Below are positions 20,001 through 28,979 of a stretch of 64,000 bases of DNA, piece by piece. The position numbers and the translations under genes are program-made. Below the pieces are notes generated by a model. The model did not search any database. It saw only the letters and a program-made list of their open reading frames with translations, and was not told the DNA's origin. The stretch's first letter is position 1. Each line of letters opens with the position of its first letter. This stretch comes from Terriglobales bacterium (GTDB taxonomy: Bacteria > Acidobacteriota > Terriglobia > Terriglobales > Acidobacteriaceae). The stretch covers positions 30,549-94,548 of the forward strand of contig DASTZZ010000063.1 of NCBI GenBank assembly GCA_035764005.1. Direction: 5' to 3'.

Positions 20001-21300
20001 CCTGTATGGCCGCACGCAGCCGCAGAAACTCGGGGCGATCAGCTCCCTGGATGTCCAATTTCAAAATGGAATTCCATGCCAGGTCCATTTGCTGTTTGCG
20101 GGAGGGGTCGTCCTTCGCGCTCTCGTACAAATTGGCGAGACTCATCCGCAGTTCCAGCGGATATAAGGGGCCTTCCGGCACCGATTCGGGAAGATTGGCG
20201 AGAGCAAGCTCATACTCGTGCATGGCTTCCATATCCCGTCCCTGGGTTCTCGCAATCTCGGCGCGAATGGCGTGGAGGCGGTAGTGATTGGGATTGAGCC
20301 GGGCTACGCGGTCCAAGTAACGAGTCGCCGTCTCAATTTTGTCTAGAGCAAGCCAGGCTGATGCCGTTTCCAGTTGATAATGAACGTTCTTCGGGTCGGC
20401 GTCGGCAGCGAGAGAGTACGTTTGCGCGGATTTTAGGTTGTCACCGCTTAGTTGGTACGTCCACGCAAGTTCGGCGATCAGGTCAGCACTCTTATTTGGA
20501 ATTGCGGAGAGCGCCTGTATGGCAGCGGGATAGTTCCTGGCTTCACGATAGTATGCGGCAAACGCGCGAGCGACCTCCGGTGAGCCCGCCGCATGCGATT
20601 TCGCTCGCTCGAGCATGGCGCGCGCGCCATCAGGCTTTTTCAGACGCATGAATGCGGTAGCAGTCAGAATTTCGGTACGCGGCGACTGATGCATTGACTC
20701 CGCGCGCCGCAGAAAAGAAAGTGCTTGCTCGCCATCCCCGGACTGCAGGAACAATTCGCCGGCCATCAATAGCTCGTTCTCCCGCTTGGGAGCGGCAGCT
20801 AGAATCCGCACAAGCAGCCTCTTGGCTTCCTCGGTATTGCCGGCTTTGATATAGGTCTGCGCCAAACCGGAAAGTCCGTCGATAGATCCAGGTTGAAGCT
20901 GAAGGCCGTGATTGTAGGCGTCAATGGAAAGCTGCGTGCGTTCGGCAAGCCGCGCTGCATATCCCAACAGGAACCAGGAGTTGGGATCACGCGAAGAAGA
21001 ATTCGCCGCCTGCTGCGCAAAAAAAAGTGCTTCGGAAAAATTTCCCGATTTGAGCGCTTGACCCGCCGCGCGAGTCTCTCGGGCTACGCCGATATTCGAT
21101 CCCCATCCGAAAACCGTATTGGCAGTCGAATTCGCGCCGCTAGAACGAGACGCGGAGCGGGGCACAGATGCCTTGGGAGCTTTCGGGCTCAGTTCTACTC
21201 GTTGTCCGTCAATTTCGACCGTCTGCGCATGCGCGAACGAAACCAGCAGCATCAGCGTGCCGGGGAGCAGAAGCAAGCGACAACAAAATCTTAAAATCAT
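17092..21300 (-). CDS. giant TPR protein with C-terminal outer-membrane barrel (BcsC/PelB-like)
   Basis: 1402 aa. A signal peptide ('MILRFCCRLLLLPG', cut after 'AHA') is followed by a short linker and more than 20 TPR-type helical repeats (about 60-1080), e.g. 'AYNHGLQLQPGSIDGLSGLA' and 'AYVNRGYVLNDMQNAEQAA'. The last 300 or so residues alternate polar and hydrophobic residues with aromatic girdles and end in Phe ('VPVFRISLF'), as in an outer-membrane beta-barrel. This architecture is that of the polysaccharide exporters BcsC and PelB, where TPRs span the periplasm and the barrel secretes the chain. Neither start has a clear ribosome binding site: ATG 21300 gives the best signal peptide, GTG 21333 would add 11 residues. 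Downstream is the GT4 gene. Confidence 0.85.
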   Translation of the reverse strand: MILRFCCRLLLLPGTLMLLVSFAHAQTVEIDGQRVELSPKAPKASVPRSASRSSGANSTANTVFGWGSNIGVARETRAAGQALKSGNFSEALFFAQQAANSSSRDPNSWFLLGYAARLAERTQLSIDAYNHGLQLQPGSIDGLSGLAQTYIKAGNTEEAKRLLVRILAAAPKRENELLMAGELFLQSGDGEQALSFLRRAESMHQSPRTEILTATAFMRLKKPDGARAMLERAKSHAAGSPEVARAFAAYYREARNYPAAIQALSAIPNKSADLIAELAWTYQLSGDNLKSAQTYSLAADADPKNVHYQLETASAWLALDKIETATRYLDRVARLNPNHYRLHAIRAEIARTQGRDMEAMHEYELALANLPESVPEGPLYPLELRMSLANLYESAKDDPSRKQQMDLAWNSILKLDIQGADRPEFLRLRAAIQAGRGEAAGAEHDYKEALVLAPKNSQILLGYAALLWRIDRKTDARQMFAAVLKVDGKNRYAMMSLGYLARDFRENREAERYFNRVASLYPKDYEPYLALGDLYVAERKYEAAESNYETAYKLSPGMALIVAGGANNGIEWHRLDLAGAWLNRAVGAMNDEPHVMRERERYLTWTGKYEESAAIGRKVIQFLPNDRDAAVYLGYDLYNLGRYDELLQLTSKYEVILPKEANFPLLSGYVKKHRELLPQAIDDFTRAMQRDPQMVEAYVNRGYVLNDMQNAEQAAEDFNRALKLSPNDGVAHLGIAFSYLELRRPKLTLDHAEKARQLMGDSAPTHLAMAGAYRQQQLFGRAADEYRAALKLAPTDQTLHLALADVLFHEHRYNDAADEYKEALAASPEDPFLYAQLANTYAHLRNRELTYQYVSAAEQEGAEDSSVLQATAGALLSLGDRDAALERFQHALDLPDADRFSIRLGLAELFVIDGRFEEARQQLGLGLAEARIGDTQPITAEQFAQAASLLLSMHDFDTSRRLYKAAENAGADARVIAVGVANTYLAEGLTQKAKSQLLALGNPADLQENYDYQLAMANVFRQEGNSAMALSAMSRASALVADDETVRRDELDVAAQAGLPVKGGFNVISDSSFSPIFEDATIYQLDARMFGVSNPSQLPTPRYSYESRSTAYFRAQPEAFPLITGIVEERNARGEVSFPSANTILNRDTYDTTFNSTLNPVLHIGSTKLHLSAGLQFTVRRDKASPTELNQDLFRQFVYLTTSPISNWLEVSGDLIHEAGPFTLQPDSSKDDAAHLRFRVGRPWGKTALITGYGIRDLQLHPSIREYFSTNAYGGIEHTFSRNWKATGLAELIRSWRVQDTTYAIAQAVRPSLEVEYRRNSRWSFDGSFAMTRGFGMHNYDNVEGGFLLSYTKPWRGRDAVLPDTTVDYPLRFSIGVRTQSFYDFGAGAHNTIVPVFRISLF

Positions 21301-21493
21301 GGATGCTGCAAGCGTTGTGCACGCGAGAGACACTCAGTCTCACAATCAAAGATGCCGATTTCGCCAAGCTGGTCGTCTGAACTGCTGGATTTGTGGGGGT
21401 GAGAAAGCCGATTTCCAAGACACCGGCTGGTGTCACGATAGCGTCACATCTTCTTTCCTTCGATGGGTTTGAAGGAGTTCGTGTGTTTTTGCA

Positions 21494-24460
21494 GTGAAAC
21501 TTGATGGCGCATTGCAAGACAACTCAGGCCAGCAGTTCGGGAATCGAAAATTCGTGGCCCACTCCATTCAAATTCCTCGTGAGAGTCGTTCTCATGCCTA
21601 CGTTGAAGACCCGGCGACTCTCAGTAGCCACGCCAAGCCAATTCCGCTCGCGTTTATTCTTCTTGCGGCTGTGGCCGTCCATCTCCCGTTAATTCTGATG
21701 GAGCTGCCGCTTCGGTCGTATGACGCGAATTACCACATCTTTTTCGCAGCCCATTATGCCCGGCACTGGTTCGATCCTTGGAACACACATTGGTATGCGG
21801 GATTCTCACAGACGATGTATCCTCCGCTGCCGCACCAGTGGATCGCACTGTTCTCGCATGTCCTCGGCTTAAATCTCGCGTACCTGGCAGTGCAGTTCGT
21901 CATCATTTTGCTAGTTCCGGTCGGTGTTTATCGCTATTCGAAGCTTTGGGTAAACGAGCGGGCAGCCAGCTTTGCTGCTTTAGGCAGCGTCTTTCTCGGT
22001 TCCCTCTCGTTTCTCGTGTATCAGGCGGGACAACTTTCAACTACCGCTTCTGCGGCGCTGTATCTGAATGCAATTCCCTACCTGTATTTTTGGATTCGGC
22101 GTGGCAGCGTCCCATCACTGCTGAAGGGACTCACAGTGGGCGCAGCTGCGGCTGCGGCGCACCACATAACACTAGTTTTGGGCTCGCCTTTGTTTGCGAT
22201 TCCCGTGATCTGGTTGGCTGTTGTCGACGGTCAGACTGATGCGGCCCCGGGGCAAAGGGCATCGGCAAGAGTGGTGATCGTGCGTGCCGTCGTCTTCGCC
22301 GTACTCGCCATGATCCTGATCGGCATTGTGCTGTATCCGTTTTTCGCCGCAGTCCTGCACAATCCCGTCAAGCAGGTGCCGATCTTCCACCAGAGCCGGT
22401 TGAACTACTTGCTCAATCCCGAATGGGGAATTAATTACTTCATCATCCCTTATGGCGCGCTGATCCTCGCCCTCCCGTGGACCTTTTATTACGGATCAAC
22501 ACGGCGCCGGCTGCGTCCACTGTTCGTTGGTTTCTGGCTTACTTTAATTCTCAGTCTTGGCGGCACGACTCCATTGCCCAAATTAGTGCTCGGCAGACTG
22601 TTCGAAATTCTCACGTATGAGCGATTCACGCTTTGGGGCTGCGTAATGGCGCTTCCCTTCGCCGGGCTGGCGGCGGAGGCGCTCATCGATAAGTACAGAC
22701 GTAAGGCGATGATTGCGCTGTTCTCTGCAGCTGCGGCGACCTGCGCCATGGCGGTGGCCTGGACAACGTTCCATCCGATCGCGGCCGGAACAGCTTTCGA
22801 TGTGCAGCCGGTGATTGACTTTCTCAATCGCGAAAACCATAGCGAGTTCCGGTACATCACCCTCGGATTTGGACAGGAGATGTCACGCGTCAACACCTAC
22901 GCGAAAGCAGAAACAGTGGACGGAGATTACAACTCGGCGCGTCTGCTGCCGGAATTAACAAGCTACGGAGGAGCGCAACTTAACAGCGCGAAATATTTCG
23001 GAACCGCCGGCATGAACTCACTGCTGGCGATACTTAAACATGCAGATAGATATGGGCTGCGCTTTATCTTCGTGCGCGATCGCTGGTATGAGCCGTTGTT
23101 GTCATTCGCCGGCTGGCGCCCGACCGAAGAATACGACAATGGATTGATAACGCTTTGGTCGAAGGATGATGTGCCCCCGGCAAAGCCGGTGATCATCGAT
23201 CCGAAGGCGATTCCTACAAGCCTGCAGGGAATCTTATGGGGCACTCTGCCGGTAGGGTGCAGCTTTCTCGCCATCATTTTGATCGTCATGCTGCCTGAGC
23301 GCGCTAAGACCCCCGTCGTATTCACGCTCGAAGAAGATACCTACGCTGGCGCGCGGCGCCGCGCCAGATTATCCCCCGTGTTCGGAGCACTTTTTGTGGT
23401 GTTTACGTTCGGAGCGCTGGCATCCGGCCTTGTACATTCCGGATCTGGGAACGAGAATTCGCCCGACTCAGTTACGCATCAGCTGATAACCGCTGTACAA
23501 GCTCGAAACTACGAAGCCGCGTATAACTTCGTCGCCAACAAGTCAGAGGTTACCGAGCAGCAGTTCGCCACTGATCTGAGCGGCGATAACAACGATCTGT
23601 TGAACTGGGCAACATTGCAATCGGCAGACACCGAAGTTCTCCATCAGAGTGATAACGATGCGGCAGTTCGCGCCTCTTTAACCTGGTCCACTCCAGTAGG
23701 ACCGTTTCACGAGCTTCGCGATCTGAAGCTGGTGCGCAATGATGGTCAGTGGCGCGTTAAGTGGCAGCCAAACCCGGCTAAGAGCGCACCGCCACAAGTA
23801 ATCCCGATTACCAACTTGCAATGGGAGGTGATTCGTAGAGGTCCCCGAGACGATTGGGGCACGCAGGAGGCCGATGCACCCCGCGTGCGCGTGATTGCGA
23901 TGAACACCGCCGAATATGAAGGATCTGCAGTGGTGATGGGCGAGATCGAAAATGAAGATACTGTTCCGTCATTCGTCTCAGTGGAGGCAAAGCTGTTCGG
24001 AGATAACGACAAGCTTCTTGGTGAGGAGAGCAGTTTCGATAAGATCAATCATGTCCTCCTTCCCAAAGCGGTCTCACCATTCCGCATTGACTTTCCTGGA
24101 GTTTCGCTGCAGCAAGTGAAAAACATTCGTATGCGGACTGGCTCGCTGCTGATCTCCACCAGCGCAGACCCGACGATTGGAGTCACGAATCAGCGGATCA
24201 CGACCAACTCGACCGGACAACCTGTGTTGACGGGAGATCTCGTGAACGAAGGTGGCCGCATCATCAACGTGCCACATCTAATACTCACAACCTACGATGA
24301 CAATGGAAAGCTGTTTTGGGTAAGCGATGCATATGTTCCCCACGCTTTGTTGCCGCAGGTTCCAATGCCCGTCAGCATCCCACTGCGAAGTGATGCGCCG
24401 AGAGACCTTTCGAACTATCGCATCATTGCAAACTACTTCATCAGCAGGCGGTTCCAATGA
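21494..24460 (+). CDS. polytopic membrane protein with periplasmic C-terminal domains (GT-C/PTPS-related-like)
   Basis: 988 aa. About ten membrane helices span residues 50-430. The first large loop, 'SYDANYHIFFAAHYARHW' then 'MYPPLPHQW', resembles the acidic-His loop of GT-C glycosyltransferases and of the 'PTPS-related' membrane family. A periplasmic section (about 440-570) precedes two more helices (577-597, 625-645). Then come an NTF2-like domain ('LITAVQARNYEAAYNFVANK', about 660-755) and a beta-rich FxLYD-like domain ('GEIENEDTVPSFVSVEAKLF', to the end). It could be a membrane glycosyltransferase, polymerase or modifying enzyme. The start GTG is not firm: a good gaaggag lies 16 nt upstream, which is far. 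It is divergent from the TPR gene and overlaps the next gene by 4 bp. Confidence 0.75.
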   Translation: MKLDGALQDNSGQQFGNRKFVAHSIQIPRESRSHAYVEDPATLSSHAKPIPLAFILLAAVAVHLPLILMELPLRSYDANYHIFFAAHYARHWFDPWNTHWYAGFSQTMYPPLPHQWIALFSHVLGLNLAYLAVQFVIILLVPVGVYRYSKLWVNERAASFAALGSVFLGSLSFLVYQAGQLSTTASAALYLNAIPYLYFWIRRGSVPSLLKGLTVGAAAAAAHHITLVLGSPLFAIPVIWLAVVDGQTDAAPGQRASARVVIVRAVVFAVLAMILIGIVLYPFFAAVLHNPVKQVPIFHQSRLNYLLNPEWGINYFIIPYGALILALPWTFYYGSTRRRLRPLFVGFWLTLILSLGGTTPLPKLVLGRLFEILTYERFTLWGCVMALPFAGLAAEALIDKYRRKAMIALFSAAAATCAMAVAWTTFHPIAAGTAFDVQPVIDFLNRENHSEFRYITLGFGQEMSRVNTYAKAETVDGDYNSARLLPELTSYGGAQLNSAKYFGTAGMNSLLAILKHADRYGLRFIFVRDRWYEPLLSFAGWRPTEEYDNGLITLWSKDDVPPAKPVIIDPKAIPTSLQGILWGTLPVGCSFLAIILIVMLPERAKTPVVFTLEEDTYAGARRRARLSPVFGALFVVFTFGALASGLVHSGSGNENSPDSVTHQLITAVQARNYEAAYNFVANKSEVTEQQFATDLSGDNNDLLNWATLQSADTEVLHQSDNDAAVRASLTWSTPVGPFHELRDLKLVRNDGQWRVKWQPNPAKSAPPQVIPITNLQWEVIRRGPRDDWGTQEADAPRVRVIAMNTAEYEGSAVVMGEIENEDTVPSFVSVEAKLFGDNDKLLGEESSFDKINHVLLPKAVSPFRIDFPGVSLQQVKNIRMRTGSLLISTSADPTIGVTNQRITTNSTGQPVLTGDLVNEGGRIINVPHLILTTYDDNGKLFWVSDAYVPHALLPQVPMPVSIPLRSDAPRDLSNYRIIANYFISRRFQ

Positions 24461-25323
24461 GAAAGCTAAGAACCGCCCTTCTCGCCTGCATTGTCGGAAC
24501 TGCCAACTGGGCTTTGGCGGCGGACATGATTGTTCCTCAACGAGCTGTCGCCGGCGACAAGATTTCAATCGAAACCTCTGGAAGTGGCGACGCGACCGCT
24601 CTCCTCGTCGCACCCAGCCATCTCGTCTCAAAATCGATCGTTCTGGGAAGAACCTTCGAGCTTGCCGGCGATGACCTCGCCGATGCAGGCGAGTACACGT
24701 TAATACTGACAAGCGGCGCTGGAGAAATCGCGAAAAAGTTTTTCGTCTCACCCGGTCCGCCTGCCCATCTGAGCTTTGTCACACATCCTTCGCGCGCTCC
24801 TGTTGCCCAGAAATCCGGTATCACGGGAGCCGTGTATGCATTTGATAGTTATGACAATCTAATCTCGCAGTCTTTGGTCGTAGATTTCAAGCTGTCAGGA
24901 GCTCAAGCAGGAACGATTGACCGTCAAGCATCAAGCCGTAGCGGTGTTGCCTCTGTCAGTCTGGATTCTCCCGCAAAGGAAGGACTCCTCAGGTTTGAGG
25001 CGGCCACCGGAGGGGTGCGAACCACTCGCGTCGTGAGAGTCGTCGCCGATGAGCCGTGCACGTTGCAAATCCACGCCGAGCCGCTCAACAGCGGGAGGAT
25101 CAGGGTCCAGACTGCCCCGGTGAAAGACTGTTCAGGCAACCTCGTTCCCGACGGCACTGTCGTCACATTTACTGGATGGGATAAGCAAGGCCGCACCACC
25201 GTCGACGTGAGTGTGAAAAAAGGAATCGCGCAGGTCGACTTACCCGCCAGCGGCGAGGTTCGAATCTCAGCCGCTTCCGGTGTAGCACTGGGGAAAGAAA
25301 TTCGATTGAGGGCCGCACCGTGA
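24457..25323 (+). CDS. secreted Ig-like repeat protein of unknown function
   Basis: 288 aa with a Sec signal peptide ('MRKLRTALLACIVG', cut near 'ALAA'). The mature part looks like two or three Ig/bacterial-invasin-like beta domains: 'DAGEYTLILTSGAGEIAKKF', 'ITGAVYAFDSYDNLISQ', 'GVASVSLDSPAKEGLLRFEA' and 'GIAQVDLPASGEVRISAASG' follow the pattern of Big_1-type folds. It is coupled to the membrane protein gene by ATGA and to the next gene by GTGA, so the three products probably form one periplasmic unit. No enzyme motif is visible. A polymer-binding or scaffold role is a guess. Confidence 0.75.
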   Translation: MRKLRTALLACIVGTANWALAADMIVPQRAVAGDKISIETSGSGDATALLVAPSHLVSKSIVLGRTFELAGDDLADAGEYTLILTSGAGEIAKKFFVSPGPPAHLSFVTHPSRAPVAQKSGITGAVYAFDSYDNLISQSLVVDFKLSGAQAGTIDRQASSRSGVASVSLDSPAKEGLLRFEAATGGVRTTRVVRVVADEPCTLQIHAEPLNSGRIRVQTAPVKDCSGNLVPDGTVVTFTGWDKQGRTTVDVSVKKGIAQVDLPASGEVRISAASGVALGKEIRLRAAP

Positions 25324-25832
25324 TTTGTTTTCGCCACGCGCGCACAAAAGTTCTTCTACTAGTAAGCATCGTTTGCGCCGGGGCTCCTGCTGTTTGTGCG
25401 CCAAGTGTGGAGCTCTCGATAAGCGGCGCCGGGCCGCGACAATTGGAGCCCACCTTACAGCAGTCGATCCCTAGAGATTATGTGAAGGCATGGCAAGTTT
25501 TATCCATGGCTCTCGAAGAGAGAGATCCAAAGCTGCTTGACCAATACTGGGTGGGCGTTGCCCATGACAAATTCCGGCGATTGGTCGATGACGAGTCGCA
25601 GACCGGGATTCAGATCCGTTACAGAGACATATCCCACAAGCTGCAAGCAGTCTTTTATCCCTCCGACGGCGCCGCCCTTCTTTTGTATGACAACGTGCAG
25701 CTCGAGATGAAGGTCCTGCGTTCAAGCCGGGTAATTCACACCGGGAAAATCAACAAACGCTACTTGATTCTGATGACTCCTGCCCAAGATCGCTGGGTAG
25801 TGCGCGTATTGCAGGAAGTTCCACTTTCCTGA
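25320..25832 (+). CDS. small exported protein, NTF2-like, unknown
   Basis: 170 aa beginning at GTG 25320, whose first bases overlap the upstream TGA. It has an N-terminal signal segment ('VLLLVSIVCAGAPAVCA'). The mature part 'AWQVLSMALEERDPKLLDQY' followed by 'YRDISHKLQAVFYPSDGAAL' and 'WVVRVLQEV' fits an NTF2-like or DUF4440-like alpha+beta fold, similar in pattern to the NTF2-like domain of the 988-aa protein two genes upstream. No catalytic motif is recognised. It ends the three-gene coupled cluster. Confidence 0.7.
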   Translation: MICFRHARTKVLLLVSIVCAGAPAVCAPSVELSISGAGPRQLEPTLQQSIPRDYVKAWQVLSMALEERDPKLLDQYWVGVAHDKFRRLVDDESQTGIQIRYRDISHKLQAVFYPSDGAALLLYDNVQLEMKVLRSSRVIHTGKINKRYLILMTPAQDRWVVRVLQEVPLS

Positions 25833-26090
25833 TTGTCAGCGCCCTGGTTTCGCTCACAAACATCTGCCTGCCGACACCTGAAATACCACCTTAGCCGCGA
25901 AAACGTTGCAAACTGGTAACACTTTTCTGCGCCCAGCGATTACTCATATGGCAACATTCGCGAGTTCCTCCAGCATCCACAACATCATCCCCTGTGCTGC
26001 TGGAAGGCGCAATCCGGCGGGACAGGTGGTAAGCATTCAGGTATGTGGAATGCTGCGCGCTTAGAGGAACAATTGGGAGGAAGGGATTTC

Positions 26091-27152
26091 ATGATCTCTG
26101 TTGTCGTTCCTATCTACAACGAGCAAGAGACCATTGTTGCGCTTCACCAGGCCATGCAGGAGGCCATGAATTCCATTGGCCAAGAGTGGGAAGTCGTATA
26201 TGTGAATGACGGCAGCGAAGATAATTCTCTGTTTTTGCTGCGCCAACAGCAAACTCTCGATCCTCATGTTGTGATCGTAGATCTCTCCCGAAATTGGGGG
26301 CATCAGGGAGCACTATCGGCGGGTCTGCAGGTCGCCAGAGGTGATGCGATTGTTACCATGGACGGAGACTTGCAAGACCATCCCTCAGTCATTCCTCGCA
26401 TGATCGAGTGCTGGTACGCCGGCGCGCAGGTTGTACTCGCTGAGCGGAGATCACGACGAGAGGCTGGAATCAAACAGTTCTTGTATCCGCTGTTCTACAA
26501 GCTGCTTGGCAAAATCGCAGATTGCCCAATTCCGATGAACTCAGGCATTTTCGGCCTGATTGATCGCAAGGTAGCCGACCAGATCCTTTCCATGCCGGAG
26601 CGCAATCGTTACCTGCCCGGACTGAAGACGTTCGTGGGCTTCCGAACTGAGACGATTTATTACGATCGCCTCGCCCGACACGCTGGAGTTGCGAAATACA
26701 CATGGAAAAAACTGCTTCGGTACGCCTTCGATGCTATTTACAGCTTCAGCTGTAAGCCTCTGCAGTTAGCGTTGATCAGTGGAACTCTCCTGCTCGTGCT
26801 TGCCAGCGGTGTTGGCGCTGCCCTGCTACTCGCATGCTTCTCATCCACCATGCGAACGCAATCGTGGTTTGAGTATGCAATCGTTTTGACGGTCTTCATG
26901 TTTGTGGCAGGTCTCCAACTCACCTGCACTGGCTTCGTAGGGGAATACATTGGCAGAATCTATGACGAAGTTCGAGCGCGGCCTCTTTTTGTAATCAACA
27001 ACATTTTGCGCAGCTCATCGGCCGACACTCCCTATCTTGTGCGGGAATACGCTCCAATAGCTGTCCAGAAATCTGTTATGCCGGAGACCGCGACACAACC
27101 GAGCGCCGCTGCTCCGGCTGCGAGCGTTGTTACGACTCCCGCTGCAGCGTAG
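26091..27152 (+). CDS. GT2 glycosyltransferase, DPM1/GtrB/ArnC-like
   Basis: 353 aa. The GT-A domain has 'ISVVVPIYNEQETI', 'VNDGSEDNS', the nucleotide-Mg motif 'TMDGDLQDHP' and 'AERRSRRE', as in polyprenyl-phosphate mannosyl/glucosyl transferases and ArnC. Two membrane helices (about 235-260 and 270-295) follow, as in GtrB, then 'FVGEYIGRIYDEVRARP', and an Ala/Pro-rich tail. ATG 26091 was chosen over a start 48 bp upstream because it has a strong ribosome binding site (gggaggaagg) and begins the conserved fold. It probably loads a sugar onto undecaprenyl phosphate for use by a GT-C enzyme, possibly the 988-aa protein. Confidence 0.9.
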   Translation: MISVVVPIYNEQETIVALHQAMQEAMNSIGQEWEVVYVNDGSEDNSLFLLRQQQTLDPHVVIVDLSRNWGHQGALSAGLQVARGDAIVTMDGDLQDHPSVIPRMIECWYAGAQVVLAERRSRREAGIKQFLYPLFYKLLGKIADCPIPMNSGIFGLIDRKVADQILSMPERNRYLPGLKTFVGFRTETIYYDRLARHAGVAKYTWKKLLRYAFDAIYSFSCKPLQLALISGTLLLVLASGVGAALLLACFSSTMRTQSWFEYAIVLTVFMFVAGLQLTCTGFVGEYIGRIYDEVRARPLFVINNILRSSSADTPYLVREYAPIAVQKSVMPETATQPSAAAPAASVVTTPAAA

Positions 27153-27469
27153 AGGCCTTGCGTACGTTCCAATGTAGGAATGCTAGAGCCCGAACTCATT
27201 GCTTCGTACAGAGGTCTGGCAAAGCGGCCGGAATTGCAGATCTGATGCTCGACCATAGGCGCATTCGCGACAACGCCACATATCCTCGCTGAAGCACTTG
27301 TGCTGGTTCTTGAATTCTCTCATCGCCTGTGCCACAACGGTCTTCAATCGTGGAGCTTGGAAACATTTCGCCTGAAGCAAACGGTGGCAACACAGGATGT
27401 TTACAAAAGCATCAACATTAGGCAGAGCGGCTGCTGGACACGATTACACATCACGCTGCAGGTCAACAA
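27153..27469. other. 317-bp intergenic stretch
   Basis: Nothing clear. A 65-codon open frame on the minus strand (27183-27380) with several Cys residues has no ribosome binding site or family signal and is not called. Confidence 0.4.
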
Positions 27470-28912
27470 ATGCGCATAACGGTAGTAGGGTCTGGATATG
27501 TGGGACTGGTTGCGGGAGCTTGTTTTGCCGAAATTGGGCACGATGTCATCCTGGTCGACAACGATCTCGGCAAACTCGCGGAGCTGAAAAACGGTAATGT
27601 TCCGATTCACGAGAACTCGCTTCCAGAGCTGATCACTACTCATTCGGGAACGCGCCTTTCGTTTACCGATGATTTGCCTGCGGCGGTTTCCGCTTCCAAG
27701 GCGATTTTTATTGCCGTCGGCACTCCTCCAACCGAGGACGGGAATGCTGATCTTTCCTACATAGAGCAAGTGGCCTGCGGGATCGCCGGCGCTATCGATG
27801 AATACAAAGTAATCGTCGAGAAGAGCACCGTGCCGGTTTACACGAATGAATGGGTTCGTCGTGTGATGGTGTTAAACGGTGCTCCTCATGAGCTGTTTGA
27901 TGTTGCTTCAAATCCGGAATTCCTGCGAGAAGGGACGGCTGTGAGAGATTTCCTGTTCCCCGATCGCATCGTTATCGGCGCTGATTCTCCACGCGCTCAA
28001 AGAGTGCTTCAAGAGATCTATTTCCCTCTTACGTCCGGAAGATATTATGAAAGCCCGACGGCGCGGCTCCATTCTGGGAATGGCAACCCATCGCCACGAT
28101 TGATCGCAACGAGCGCCAAGAGCGCAGAACTGATCAAGCATGCCTCGAATGCATTTCTGGCGATGAAGATCTCATTTGTGAATGCGGTTGCTAACGTTTG
28201 CGAGCACGTTGGGGCAGATATCGAACAAGTTGTGCAAGGGGTTGGCAGCGACTCGCGCATTGGAAAACGCTTTTTGCGCCCCGGAATCGGCTACGGCGGC
28301 TCGTGCTTCCCGAAAGACATCTCCGCCTTTCAGGCGGTGGCGGCTGAAAGCGGATATGACTTCCGTCTTCTTGAGGAGGTCCGCACCATCAATGAGACTC
28401 AGCGGAAGCGTTTTCTACGAAAAGTACGAAGGGCTTTGTGGAATCTGAAAGGCAAGCGTCTCGCAGTTCTCGGCCTGGCGTTCAAGGGCGGAACAGACGA
28501 CATCCGTGAGTCCCCTGCGGTTAACATTGTCCAATCATTGTTGCGCGAAGGCTGCACGATCGCCGCGTACGACCCAGCCGCAATGGAGCGCGCCAAAACA
28601 ATGCTGCGTGGGGCGATTCGCTTCGCTGAAGACGCTTACGATGCGGCCCATGGCGCCGACGCCCTGTTGATTCTCACTGATTGGGAGCAATTCGCAGAAT
28701 TAAACCTGGATCGCTTGAAGAAAGAGCTTCGCTTTCCTGTCATCATTGACGGACGCAATCTCTACTCTCCCGATAAGATGGGTAAGGCCGGATTTGTTTA
28801 TTCAAGCATTGGCCGACCCGATGCGTTCCCAATGACGCTAACCCATCGTCTCTCAAGGACAGCTGCCTCCTTCTACGGCTCCGGCGCTGATGCAGTTGAG
28901 TACGCGAGTTAG
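27470..28912 (+). CDS. ugd: UDP-glucose 6-dehydrogenase-type nucleotide-sugar dehydrogenase
   Basis: 480 aa. The NAD-binding Rossmann fold starts 'MRITVVGSGYVGLVAGACF'. The family signatures are 'VGTPPTEDGNADLSYIE', 'VEKSTVPVYTNEWV', 'SNPEFLREGTAVRDF' with 'PDRIVIG', the catalytic Cys in 'GIGYGGSCFPKDISAF' and the C-terminal 'AFKGGTDDIRESPAVNIV'. It oxidises the C6 hydroxyl of a UDP- or GDP-sugar twice to make a uronic acid donor; UDP-glucose is the best guess, GDP-mannose possible. The gene sits in the polysaccharide locus, implying an acidic sugar in the polymer. Confidence 0.92.
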   Translation: MRITVVGSGYVGLVAGACFAEIGHDVILVDNDLGKLAELKNGNVPIHENSLPELITTHSGTRLSFTDDLPAAVSASKAIFIAVGTPPTEDGNADLSYIEQVACGIAGAIDEYKVIVEKSTVPVYTNEWVRRVMVLNGAPHELFDVASNPEFLREGTAVRDFLFPDRIVIGADSPRAQRVLQEIYFPLTSGRYYESPTARLHSGNGNPSPRLIATSAKSAELIKHASNAFLAMKISFVNAVANVCEHVGADIEQVVQGVGSDSRIGKRFLRPGIGYGGSCFPKDISAFQAVAAESGYDFRLLEEVRTINETQRKRFLRKVRRALWNLKGKRLAVLGLAFKGGTDDIRESPAVNIVQSLLREGCTIAAYDPAAMERAKTMLRGAIRFAEDAYDAAHGADALLILTDWEQFAELNLDRLKKELRFPVIIDGRNLYSPDKMGKAGFVYSSIGRPDAFPMTLTHRLSRTAASFYGSGADAVEYAS

Positions 28913-28979
28913 CAACAGCTATCCTCAATCATGAACGAGGATGCGGCCTTCTTGGTTTTCTGATACCTGGAGTCCTGGT

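Noticed and set aside
27183..27380. Small Cys-containing frame on the minus strand in an intergenic gap
   Set aside because: No ribosome binding site, no recognisable family, and an equally long frame overlaps it in another phase.
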